Made by a program: the position numbers and the translations under genes
The notes under the pieces: model-generated
Seen by the model: only the letters and a program-made list of their open reading frames with translations
Database searches by the model: none
Told to the model about the DNA's origin: nothing
DNA from: Dacryopinax spathularia
Taxonomy: Eukaryota > Basidiomycota > Dacrymycetes > Dacrymycetales > Dacrymycetaceae
NCBI GenBank assembly: GCA_037974965.1
Contig: JBBPFI010000008.1
Span: 124,001 to 188,000 of the forward strand
Direction: 5' to 3'
Length of the DNA stretch: 64,000 bases
Part shown: piece by piece, positions 33,545 to 44,517 of the stretch
Position numbering within the stretch: position 1 is the first letter of the stretch
Layout of the letters: each line of letters begins with the position of its first letter

Positions 33545-35172
33545 ACAACCTAGGAGAACGCGCACTTGATGGGCTTCCTGGCGCAGAACAAGATCAGTCG
33601 AGCAAGGTGGGATGTGCCGAGCCGAGTAGGATAACACCGGCTTGATGGGATTCCTGGTGCCAAACGGGAGACGTCGATCAGTGTGGGATGTGCCGAACAA
33701 GGTAGGATAGCACGTACTAGTTGGGATGTCTGGAGCACAGCGGGATAGGTGAAGCAAGGCGGGATTTGCGCGGGTCGAGGGAGATTTGCAGGGGAAAGTA
33801 GGATAACACGTGCGTGAGAGGATTCCTGGTGCAGAGCGGGATAAGTCCATCAATGTGGGATGTGCCGAGCCAAGTAGGATAGCGCGTACTTGGTGGGATT
33901 CCTGGCACAGAACAAGATAAGTCGAGCAAGGCGGGATGTGCTGAGCCGAGTAGGATAAGACCGGCTTGATGGGATTCCTGGTGCCAAACAGGATACGTCG
34001 AGCAAGGCGGGATGTGCCGAGCCGTGTGAGACAACACGGGCTTGCTGGGATTACTGGTGCCAAACGGGATAAGTCCATCAATGCGGGATGTGCCGAACAA
34101 GGTAGGATAGCACGTACTAGTTGGGATGTCTGGAGCACAGCGGGATAGGTGAAGCAAGGCGGGATTTGCGCGGGTCGAGGAAGATTTGCTGGGGAAAGTA
34201 GGATAACACGTGCGTGAGAGGATTCCTGGTGCAGAGCGGGATAGTTCGAGCAAGGCGTGATATGCCGAGCCAAGTAGGATAGCGCGTACTTGGTGGGATT
34301 CCTGGCAAAGAACAAGATAAGCCGAGCAAGGTGGGATGTGCTGAGCCGAGTAATATAAGACCGGCTGGATGGGATTCGTGGTGCCAAACGGGATACGTCG
34401 AGCAAGGCGGGATGTGCCGAGCCGTGTGAGACAACACGGGCTTGATGGGATTACTGGTGCCAAACGGGATACGTCGAGCAAGGCGGGATGTGCCGAGCCG
34501 TGTGAGACAACACGGGCTTGATGGGATTACTGGTGCCAAACGGGATACGTCGAGCAAGGCGGGATGTGCCGAGCCAAGTAGGATAGCGGGTACTTGGTGG
34601 GATTCCTGGCACAGAACAAGATAAGTCGAGCAAGGCGGGATGTGCTGAGCCGAGTAGGATAACACCGGCTTGATGGGATTTCTGGTGCCAAACGGGATAC
34701 GTCGAGGAAGGTGGGATGTGCCGAGCAAGGTGGGATGTGCCGAGCCGAGCGGGATATCACGGGCTTGGATGGGATTGCTGGTGCCCGACGAGAGAAGGCG
34801 ATCAATGTGGGATGTGCCGAACAAGGTAGGATAGCACGTACTAGCTGGGAAGTCTGGAGCACAGCGGGATAGCTGAAGCAAGGCGGGATTTGCCGGGTCG
34901 AGGAAGATTTGCTGGGGAAAGTAGGATAACACGGGCGTGAGAGGATTCCTGGTGCAGAAGGGGATAGTTCGAGCAAGGATGTGCAGAGCGGAGTAGGATC
35001 GCCTGTACTTGGCTGGATTCCTCGCGCAGAACGGGATAAGTCGAGCAAGGTGGGACGTGATGAACAAGGTAGAATAACGTGGACTTGCTGGGATGCCTGG
35101 AGCAGAACAAGATAAGTCGAGCAAGGTCGGATGTGCCGAGCGGAGTAGGATAACGCTGACTTGATGGGATTT
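33545..35172 (-). repeat. 76-bp satellite array 3
   Basis: About 21 units, same orientation as array 2. It is more varied than the young halves of arrays 1 and 2, with several subtypes (ACAACACGGGCTTGATGGGA, AGGATAGCACGTACT and similar) and local duplications of 2-4 units, for example 34400-34550. It ends abruptly near 35172 in GGGATTTAACACAAC, followed by unique sequence with the cut ankyrin gene. Confidence 0.9.
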
Positions 35173-35318
35173 AACACAACGGTATCCAGATGAAAACTCA
35201 CTGTGATCGTGGATATTGGTTACATAATCAGGGGGACGCTTGAGCGCTCTTCATGGCCAGCGCGAAGCCAAACTCACGCCGACCGACCGCTGTTCGTACA
35301 TACCTGCACTCCCGCATC

Positions 35319-35592
35319 ATGTCCGGACTCGATATACACAAGGCAGCTTTGAGAGGTGAGAGTAGAACAATCAAGTTCGTTCAACATACTGAGCATTCTT
35401 CATGGGTCAAGATCATTGGTCGCGTCGCTCTTGTCGTCAGATCTATCCCTCCTGAACAGCAAGGACGTCGTACGTGATCGTCACCAACGCCTGCAGTCCT
35501 CTCTCATATCAAATTCTCAAAAGATGGCCGAACTCCCCTCTACTGGGCTGCCACGAAGCACAAAGATGTGGTGGAATTGTTCTTGTCTACTG
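35319..35592 (+). pseudogene. Ankyrin-repeat gene start, cut by minisatellite
   Basis: From the ATG at 35319 the protein begins MSGLDIHKAALRG. A likely intron (GTGAGAGTAG to GGGTCAAG) is followed by LVASLLSSDLSLLNSKDV; a second intron leads to DGRTPLYWAATKHKDVVELF, a textbook ankyrin repeat. Directly after LSTG the reading frame runs into the TCGACC minisatellite (from about 35592). The gene has therefore lost everything after its second repeat. An upstream ATG at 35253 is possible. The ankyrin call is firm for the last 24 residues and inferred for the rest. Confidence 0.6.
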
Positions 35593-36975
35593 GCCTTCCA
35601 TCCTCGACCAGCTTTCTTACTACGACCGGCTTGCTATCTTCGACCAGCGTCCTGACTTCGACCGCCTTGTCTCCCATCGCTGATCTGCCTGTCCCAGCAC
35701 ATAGTCTTGAGATCCCGCCCCAGCGCCTGCCCTCACTTCGACTGGCCTTCAATCCCCGACCGGCTTTCTTCCTTCGACCGGCTTTGTTGCTTCGACCGCC
35801 TTGTCCGCCGTGGCTTACGTGCACGTCCCAGCATACGGGCTCGAGATCCCACCTCCGCGCCTGACTTCCATCGCCTTGTCTCCCAGAGCTTGTTTCGTGC
35901 GAGAGGGCGAGGAGGAGGAGATGAGGAGGATGGAGAGGAGGGTTATGGATGCTGAGAGCGGTCGGGTTGGGGGTGTAGTGGCTCGGGGGATGGGAGTGGG
36001 GTCGACCAGCATCCTTACTTCGACCGGCTACCATCTTCGACCATCGTCCTGACTTCGACCGCCTTGTTCCCATCGCTTATCTACCTGTCCCAGCATATAG
36101 TGAGATCCCACCCCGGCGCCTGCCTTCACTTCGACCGGCCTTCAATCCTCGACCGGCTTTACTTCGACCGGCCTTCTCCCCTCGACCAGCTCTCTCCCCT
36201 CGACTGTCTTCGATCTTCAGCCTTCTATCCTCATCGCCTTTCTCGCTTCGACTGGCCTTCCATCCTCGACCAGCATCCTTACTCCGACCGGCTTGCCATC
36301 TTCGACCAGTGTCCTGACTTCGACCGCCTTGTCTCCCATCGCATATCTATCTGTCCCAGCATATAGTGAGATCCCACCCCGGCGCCTGCCTTCACTTCGA
36401 CCGGCCTTCAATCCTCGACCGGCTTTACTTCGACCGGCCTTCTCCCCTCGACCAGCTCTCTCCCCTCGACTGTCTTCGATCTTCAGCCTTCTATCCTCAT
36501 CGCCTTTCTCACTTCGACTGGCCTTCCATCCTCGACCAGCTTACTTCCTTCGACCGGCTTGCCATCTTCACCAATGTCCTGACTTCGACCGCCTTGTCCG
36601 CCGTGGCTTACGTGCACGTCCCATCATACAGGCTCGAGATCCCACCCCCGCGCCTGTCCTTATATCCTCGACCAGCTTTCTTCCTTCGACCAACCTCTTT
36701 TCCTCGCCCAGATTTCCTACTCCGACCGGCCCTACGGTACCAGCATTCGATCTCGACTCCCATCCCAATGTCGTCAACGCATGTCCCTCGACCGGCATAT
36801 TCACCTCGACCAGCATATCTACCTGTACTAGCATATCAATCCCATCAGCAACGTACTCCCACGCCTATCTCACTTCGACCGGCCTTTAATCCTCGACCGA
36901 CCCTGCCCATACCGGTGTACGATACTGACCACAACCCTAACCTCGCCAACGCCTGTTCCTCGACCAGTAGATGGG
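35593..36975 (+). repeat. TCGACC minisatellite, block D
   Basis: Same family as block B in opposite orientation. It starts at the ankyrin gene break with GGCCTTCCATCCTCGACCAG. Repeats run to about 35870, then a non-repeat insert of about 140 bp (35880-36020, also seen reversed in block E), then the 267-bp units. From about 36040 to 36968 the sequence is nearly identical to the reverse complement of 15035-15960. Confidence 0.85.
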
Positions 36976-37390
36976 AGGATAGAGGTGTCTACCAGTAAGT
37001 CTCGTTGGATTCAGCGCGGAACAGGCACAAGCTTATATGCGACCAGAACAGGTTGTAAGTGTGCTGGAATACCTGAGTATAAAGAGGGTCTCCCCCATAT
37101 CTCATTCTTGTGCGTCATCCATTGAACCTTTGTGTTGTTGCTTACGAGACGAACCATAGCCGGTTCGATATACGTCCTTCACTTGTTAGCCAACCATGCC
37201 GAGATTCTTGGCCCATAGCCAAGGGCATATTTGATCTCCGCTTGGGTACCGAAGGCCATCTCCGGGCAATTCGGATTACAACTGATACCATCAGTCCTCG
37301 CCGGAAGACAACACGAGATCTTACCCGCAACGCTACCATTAGTGAGAAGGGTCGCAGCTCCCTTCATCTTCTCGAGCGGACTTATACATC

Positions 37391-37890
37391 ATGACAAGGG
37401 CGAGAAAGAGAAGGAAGGCCAATGAGGAATGGCACTTCCCCGAATGGTTCAGGAAGGACGGGGAGAAGTACGAGCCGAAACCGCCATTTCATATGAAGCT
37501 TGCTGCACCGCAGGAGGTGTCAAAATGCGCGGACAGATGCGCGTTCATGGAGTCGATCCAGGGTATCTCGCAAGACCATCTGCTCTGTCTCGGACGAGGT
37601 GGCCCAGTGAACGAGGCTTGGTACCGGAAGATCGTCGCCGATATCGAGAAGGCATATGCGGACAGGCAGGACAAGGTCATGATCGAAGTCTGGTGGGCAA
37701 GCGATGACGGTTTGATCACCAAAGAAGGGCAGGAGTGGGTCGTTTCCTGACTGAAAAGGAGCCATGCATATTAACGCATATTCAGAATGTTTCGATGAGC
37801 TCGTCAGCACAGCGGGCGATGCTATCGACTACCATTCCATCGAGCTGGAGGGCTTGGGACACAATGATCCGGTGTCCAAGACAGAAGTAA
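37391..37890 (+). CDS. Small unknown basic protein
   Basis: The ORF from 37391 starts MTRARKRRKANEEWHFPEWF, then YEPKPPFHMKLAAPQEVSKC, and ends with KVMIEVWWASDDG. The simple stop is at 37750. A good intron (GTCGTTTCC to ATATTCAG) would instead remove that stop and extend the protein to a stop at 37888-37890. The charged start and Trp-rich end look protein-like, but no family is recognised. The region to its left (36975-37390) holds only short ORFs on both strands. The downstream ORF at 37764-38111 is a shadow or chance. Confidence 0.4.
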
Positions 37891-38144
37891 TCGGTGGAAT
37901 CTTCGAGGATGTGCGGTGCATGCAAGGGAGGAGGAACTGTAGGCAGCGTAATGCGCCATTAAGTAGATTGCACAGGACTACTACGAATACAGCTATACAC
38001 TCTGAGCAGGCCAGACGGATTAGCATGTCAACAAATGGCGACAAAATGCGAAAAGAAAAGAAACAGTACAGCCCTGCGGCCTACAACAGGGATTCATCTA
38101 TCACACAATAACACCAGTTGGGAGTTCAGCTCGGAACACTGACT

Positions 38145-40178
38145 TCAATGCCCATTCGTTTTGGGCTCTTTCTTCACGGCACACCATGTCTGCTCGTTTT
38201 CGGTGCGGCTTTTCCATGACTGCCGCCGTTGGCCTTCTCTCGTGCGACGTTTCGTATCGCGCTCATCCACATCGGCAGAATCGGAAGAGCGCTTCAAAGA
38301 AGGCCGAGATGCCCCCGCCATCTTGGAATAGATAGCCTCGATCTTATTCCATCTGACGTACTCTCGGGGTCAGAAGTATGTGGTGAAACTGGAGGGGAGT
38401 GTCAGATATAATTCACAGATCAAGGGAGGAGGCTACATACATCCACAAATGCTTCTTCCACTTCTCAGCGTTCTCACCACTGGCGGCCTTGTTGGCAACG
38501 ACCTGACCAATGCCACTGCCAATGTTCGAAAGGCATTCTTTCAGATGCCGTACCTTCTCTTCGCGCGTTTGAGGTTCGTCAATCGTTGTGACGCTGGCGC
38601 TTGAGATACTGTTTGATAGGACGCAGCGCTTCCTGGGTCGCACCCTCATCCATGGATTCGGACTCCTCGTCGGACGCTTGGGAATCCGTGTACGTGGGCG
38701 TGGGTCGCCGCTTTTGCTTCTTCTTGGGCTGATCACTGGTAGCGGGTTCTGGCGTGGACGGCCGCTTCTTGCATGAGGAAGCGGGTGCAGGTCGGGGCGA
38801 TGCCTCCGTCTTCACTTTGGTCGTTGAGGCCAACTTCGCACCACGTAAGGTTGCCTGCATGGCCTTCATGTTATCCTACTGTTCCCCCAGGACGTTGAGC
38901 AGGTAATCACCGCGACGAACAAGGTGGATGGCGTTCGGGATGAGTGTATTGGTGTCAGGTGGATGCGACCCCTCGACCTGGGATGAGTCCGCTGCAGCTT
39001 TCCCCTCCGTCTTGGTCGCCTTCTTGCCCTTTTTCAGCAAGAACTTGCCGTTAAGGTTCAGTGCCGGGTCGACTTGGATGGCTTCCCAATTGCCGAAGCC
39101 ATGTCTCCAAGCGCCGACCAAGAGCATGGCATCATTTTTGGAACCCCACTTGTTGTTCCAGTTGAGAGTCGGGCGAAGGTGGTCCGCAGGAATTCGCCAC
39201 GAGTACGGATCGGGAACCTTGTCGAGCTCCTTGTGCAGGAGCGACAAGTCACGGATGCGAGAGACGACGGTATCGGCGTTGATGTTGTGGACACCGCAGA
39301 AGCTAACGAGAACCGCCTTACTCTTCTGCATAGGTGGCACAACCTCGCCTGCTTCTTGACGAGCCTGGCGCTCTTGCCGGTTCTTCTCAAGCGCGTCCTC
39401 GCAGACCTTCTGGACTTCGTCTGCGGTGGCGAGAAGGACGTCCTTGTTCTTGTCGTCCAGACGTGCCTCCTTGACGATATCCTCGAACCGTAACCGAATG
39501 TCACCCCACTCCTTCAGACCACGAATGAGTACACGGATATCGCGCTCTGCAAAAGGAGTCCTTGTCAGATCAAACCATCGTGAATGAGTGAGAATGACTT
39601 GCCTTTAAGTTCCATCGACTTCCGAGCGGCTGTCTTACGCTGCGCGCCATTAGCACTGTTGGCCTTGGCGTCCTTCTTGCTGCTCTTCTTGCTGCGGCTG
39701 CCTGCAGGTAGACTAGGAGCAGCACCGCCGATCTCATATGCGCCAGGAGCCACCACGTCCTTCTTCCGACGTCGGAGCATCATCACCGAGAGCTGGTCTT
39801 GCAGGTGCTCGATGAACTTCTGCTGCTACTCATGCGAGGCGTGCTCGTAGTCGGCAGCGGTGTTGAGAGAGTAGCGCTCCGGGGTAAGGAAGTGCATGAA
39901 AGCAAGGAGATCTGCACGGGGAATCAGACCGGAGATAAAAGCCACAGTCCCGTGCGAAGGCATACCCTTGATACTGTTCTGTAGCGAGGTGCCAGTGATG
40001 AGCAGCTTGAACGCGCAGTTGAACCGAATAGAGTTCCGTCTAGCTGCGCATCGCCGTTGATCAGCCGGTGTGCTTCATCCACTGCAAGCGCCTGCCACTT
40101 GATGCTCTGCAGGATATCGCGGTCCTTCAAGATGTACTCGTATGTTGTGATGAGTACGTTGAAGCGCGGCTTCCTGAA
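38145..40178 (-). pseudogene. CHD1 chromatin remodeller, decayed and truncated
   Basis: CHD1 is a SNF2-type nucleosome remodeller. The visible 5' end is [16 protein letters not shown] and AVDEAHRL (DEAH box) near 40,050-40,170, directly after the minisatellite. The next part, [10 protein letters not shown], is in another frame (one base lost). After LRRRKKDVV the whole second helicase lobe is missing, and the sequence jumps to APGAYEIGGA, SMELK and RDIRVLIRGLKEWGDIR. Then come RRGDYLL and the C-terminal helical domain (DUF4208), ALRPIKQYL...HLKECLSNIGSG, with a frame change between them. In-frame stops replace expected Gln/Glu (two TAG) and Trp (one TGA). The native stop is near 38145. At least one intron (39547-39602) has a GC donor. 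The 5' part, including the chromodomains, is absent. This is a dead copy; a working one is expected elsewhere. Confidence 0.75.
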
Positions 40179-40435
40179 GGCTAATAATCGAAGACGGTTG
40201 AGGGGAGAGAGCTCGTCGAGGGGAGAAGGCCGGTCGAAGGAAGAAAGCCGGTCGAGGATAGAAGGCCAGGCGCAGGGGTGGGATCTCACAACTGTCTGCT
40301 CGCACTCGAACTCGTGCTCATCCCCCTCCCACCAACCTCACCCCCATCCCCCCAGCCACTATACCCCCAACCAGCCCGCTCTCAGCACCCATACTCCTCT
40401 GCCGAGCCATCCCAGCTGCCGCTCCTCCATGGTCA
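40179..40435 (-). repeat. TCGACC minisatellite, block E (short)
   Basis: A short piece of the same family: ATCGAAGACGGTTGAGGGGA, then copies of GCCGGTCGAAGG, then GGGTGGGATCTCACA. From about 40310 to 40435 it carries the reverse of the non-repeat insert in block D (CACCCCCATCCCCCCAGCCA versus 35,960-36,000). It marks the breakpoint of the CHD1 gene. Confidence 0.75.
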
Positions 40436-41629
40436 ATATAGGCGATGACATAGACGATTCTCAATGGAAATGAGTAGCACGAGACGAGATCCGATTGCTG
40501 TTGCTTCCAGATCCGTATGTAGATGGGCGTAGAGACTGCAATACTTCCGTAGGTCACTGTAGACCCAATTCGATCAAAAGTGAGACCCACCGAAACCGCT
40601 ATTTTTTTTCACGACTCCCTTCCATCCGTCTTCTGCTTATCCAGTCATTTCAAGGCTAACCTTTTTGAATATTTACTCTTCTTGAACCACGCTGCAGCCT
40701 GCAAGACTAGTTTGGAGCAAATTAGGAAGGGAAACTGGATAGCATGCCGCCCGCTTCTACCGGTTCGTCTATCCTGCCTATGAATATAGTCGGATACTGA
40801 AGCTGCCCATCAGGCAGACACACCTACGGTAGAGCGCCTCATTGCTCTGACGAAGCTCTGTTCCAGACGGGACGCGTTTGCCCATCAGCTGCGAAAGCCA
40901 GTCGCCGATTCGCCGGTTCGTCATTGCTTTCTCGCATCAGCCACATAATCGTCTGATAGAGCCACCTCGTAGGCCAGTCATCTCTTCTTGCCGGAGGCAA
41001 TGACAACGAAGATTTCTCAGCGGAGATGAATGTCTCAGCAAGCTCAACGGACGATGCCGAAGAGGATCGCGGGCACAACGAACGGTCTGGTGCGACGGAC
41101 GTAATCGGTCGAAGGGTCCGCTTCATCCCTCCTCCCCATAGCAAGCCTCTCGCCCCAAGACAAACCCTCCGTCATGACGAAGACCGGTTCCATATCTCCT
41201 CAGACCGTAATCATCGCATCCATAAAGTGGACCAACCTGCTTTGGCGCGACCTGGGAACGGAGGATGGCCTGCCGGCGAGGTATCATCAGGGGGGGATGC
41301 GATCCGAGAGAGAGCGGGACGATCCGGGATGGGTTTTGGTCAGAGCCAGGGCTTGAGTCGGGCTTACGGCGTGGGACATAAAGACGGGATGTCTGCTAAG
41401 GAATGCATGCCAGGGAGGCAGTCCGGGTTGGCGGCCGAACCGAGCGAAGGCGCGTACTGCGTTCGCTTTAAGCTTCGAATCCTCCCTCATTGCTCTCTTA
41501 GTTGCCAGTGATTGTGACGCATCCGGTATCGGCTATCAGCCGAAGCGTCTCAAACCTACCGAAGATGGTATCTATGTTAGTGTACTTCATATTCTGGGAT
41601 ACATGCGTTCATGCGCAGCCTAGTACCGC
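40436..41629. other. Intergenic; possible left flank of the transposon
   Basis: Contains an uninterrupted plus-strand ORF at 41026-41511 (161 aa, MNVSASSTDDAEEDRGHNER at its start) and overlapping minus-strand ORFs. None shows a motif or splice structure. The start of the DUF6532 gene is at 41630. I searched by eye for terminal inverted repeats of CACTA type matching the region after 48300 and found none that I trust. Confidence 0.35.
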
Positions 41630-44416
41630 ATGGTCTCCACACGTCCTGTCTCTCCGATAGGCACTCGTCGATACCAGTCCAAGCGTGGGAAACGTACGAC
41701 AAACCTCCCTCCACCTGTAGCACGTTCTCAAGACACAAGATCGAGGGTCCCGCGAGCATATGACGGCTCTGATGTACCGAACGATCAGAATAGCTATCGG
41801 ATTGGACGAAGCTTCCCTTCTATTCCGGGCCAGCGACAAGGCAGAGAGATGGACGATGCATCTGACTTCAGTTCAGACCCCGCTCCACTGCGAGCGAAAG
41901 CACGCGAAGCCGAGGGCAATCAGGCGCCTCGAATGCGGAAACTTTCGGATGCATCACTGGAGATCGTGCATCTCTTGAACCACCGGTACCGTGTCCGGCT
42001 GGCGACGAAAGATGCCTTTCCGCACCCAGATAAAAGCGCTCTTTGGATCGCCGCTGATTTCAAAGAGGTGTCCGAAACCCTCGGATATCTCAAGAGTCAT
42101 TACCGGGATCGGTTCCAGATCTCCTCTTCTTACGTGAAGTCGATAAGGAAGATCGTAAGTACCGCGGGTTCGGGATGTACCATTTCTTATCATCCACAGG
42201 TTGAAGATCGGCGATCGCAGCTTAGAGGGGAGCTGAAGATCATCGCTGACACCGCTGTCAAGCAATATTTCTTGGAACCTGTTCTGGGTGATCCGGAAAA
42301 GGTGGCTATCGAGGTTACCCGCTTACTCGACGGCTTTCGGTTCCTCTACAAAGACTGCGGCATCGAGGTCTGTAATCACTCCTTGAGACTTGTACTTGCA
42401 GAGCTGACATCTTCCTGCAGGCGAAAAGACCTGTCCAGCTCTACGAGCACCCCATCATTGCTCACGTCTTCCGGACTGCTTATTTCAAGAGCACAGCTAG
42501 CGATGGTATCACGTATAGGGACGCGTACGAAACGAAGGATCCTGCTTTACTTGCTCTTCCCATTACAGTCGTAAGAAGTCGTCGAAAGGATGTTGCGCTT
42601 GATGATTGACGTACGTGCAGATCCAAGCCAGCTTGTCGCAGTGGGCCACAGGAGCCCTAAAAGACAATAAATCTCATCCTTTTTCCGCAAAGCATTGGGC
42701 GACGTGGTATCGTCGGCACAAGGAGAATATCCAGCGATTCTCAGAGAATCTGCCAGACCAATATGAGAAGATACTGGATCATCTCCTGCGAAGTGCGGTG
42801 TCAGTCATCATTGTATTGAAGCGCTCCGCATACATTGCTGATCCGCCTTTAGAGCGGGAAGCGGTTTCCAAGAGCCCAAGGAACCTGAAGTTGTCGACTA
42901 CGTCACTCCGCACATCTTAAACTTGGGGAAACAATCGGTATTATCGCCCCGTAGGGTAGGCACGCCGCCACCTCGTCCTTACGTGGACCTCCCGTCTCCC
43001 ACCTTCTTGCCAAGCCCTTCCGATACTAGCATGGACTTGAACGGTGCGGTGCGAGCTGAACTAGAGGCGATGAATGCCAACCAGCTCGCTCTTCCTACGG
43101 TTCCGTCTTCGCCCCGTCAACCTAGATCCGACAGCCCCCCACTGGAAATGCACCTTTCTACCGACAGTGATGAGCCAGAAGGGCGCCTGAACCTCGACAC
43201 GATCGTCTCCACCTTGGAAGGTGTTACCATGGCATCACATCAGCCTGACGAGCCCAACAGTCCCGCTTCGGCGGAGCACGAACCTCTCAGCTTCCGCCCC
43301 CTGAACTCGGGACCAGCACAGTCCGAGTTTGCTGAGCTCCTCCCTCCACGGGATCTGAACGCGCACGAACCACCAACGCGAATTGGGGTACGCGAGACTA
43401 CACCTCAGAATGGCGCAAGGGAGGCCACGCCAGTGGCTGCTGGTACGTTTATCTACAAACGAGATATTCATCTCCTGATTTGATATCCAGAGCCCTTGTC
43501 AAGTCCTCTGCGTGGAATTAATTCAGTAGTGGCGCCTCCTTCGATTACGGCTGCATTGCTGCCAATGTCAGGCATCACGGGCGCTGACGTGTTCTCCAAT
43601 AACGTCACTGGGTCAGCACGACCTGAGGAGCTTACCAATGGGCCGGAAACCCCTTGCATACCGAATCATGCGAATGTGTCGTTACATAAGCTTGCCTTTG
43701 GTCGCAAAACGGCCTCAGATGCTACGATGACACTCTATCAGAAGATCATGACGCCTCTGCAATCGCCTTCGAAAGTCTCCTGTATATCTCGTGATGATAT
43801 GGCTCCACCTTCGCAGCCGGACTCGCCTTCTCAGGCCGCAGAAAAGGTGCATACGCCCCAGCGTCCACCGCCAACGCAAGAAGAATCAGTTTGCCTTGCG
43901 GCCCTTGCACCACTTGGTACGCCTGATCACGTCCTTGAAGAAGAGTGCAGCTCCCAGCCGCTGATGTCCCCGAACTGGACGCCGACTGCAGGCCCTACGC
44001 TGACAACCCCAGCCGAATCATCGCCTGGCGATCATGACCCTGATTCACAGTCTTGCGCCATGTCGCCCATTCTCGCCTCTGCCATTCAGGTCTGCCAGAA
44101 GGCTCCTCCCTTGACAAGCGAGCAGGCAAAAGAATCACCGAGCGAGAGGCCTTCAAGCATGCAAGCACAGCCCTGTATCCCATCAGAATCCGTCTCCATG
44201 GATTCAGCGCTCTTGGACAAGGATTCGGTTGCACAGGGTCAGACATCTGCACCTATGTCAGAACCCAGAACGCATGAAGCGGACGGCAGCGCTGACGACG
44301 CCATGAATGCAGCTTTGCGGTCGACCCGGTCCAATCGCGTGATTCGCCCACCCCAGCGTTTTGATCCGTCATCCCCACCTTTGCCCAGGAGCACGCGCAA
44401 ATCACGTAAAAAGTAG
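41630..44416 (+). CDS. DUF6532-domain protein with long disordered tail
   Basis: The start MVSTRPVSPIGTRRYQSKRG is followed by a basic, disordered stretch. The domain begins at RKLSDASLEIVHLLNHRYRV. Introns at about 42153-42199 (GTAAGTACC to TCCACAG) and 42370-42421 (GTCTGTAATC to CCTGCAG) join to AKRPVQLYEHPIIAHVFRTA, then YFKSTASDG; a further intron near 42570-42620 leads to IQASLSQWATGALKDN and KHWATWYRRHKENIQRF. This is the DUF6532 pattern (LYxHPxI, FFxxxx, WxTG...F...Y..H). After about 42,900 the protein is Pro/Ser-rich and disordered for some 500 residues, ending NRVIRPPQRFDPSS...KSRKK at 44416. It reads in the same direction as the transposase 350 bp downstream and may belong to the same element. 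DUF6532 has no known activity. Confidence 0.7.
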
Positions 44417-44517
44417 GTGTTTCGGTTTCGCTTTGGCTGCCTGTCGATTACAGTGGACTTGCCTCGTCTCGCAAATCGTGTCCCAACTTGGCTCGGATCC
44501 ATAGCTAGCTCTAGTCA

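Noticed and set aside
33717-35124. 335-aa and 254-aa minus-strand ORFs in array 3
   Set aside because: Satellite-encoded, no protein-like composition, frames shift with unit number.
39547-39602. In-frame stop after the SMELK motif of CHD1 as another nonsense change
   Set aside because: It lies inside a good GC-AG intron (GCAAGT donor, CTGAC branch, TTTTGCAG acceptor), so it is not counted as damage.
41026-41511. 161-aa plus-strand ORF before the DUF6532 gene
   Set aside because: Overlaps equally good minus-strand ORFs, with no recognisable family. Kept only as a note in the intergenic entry.
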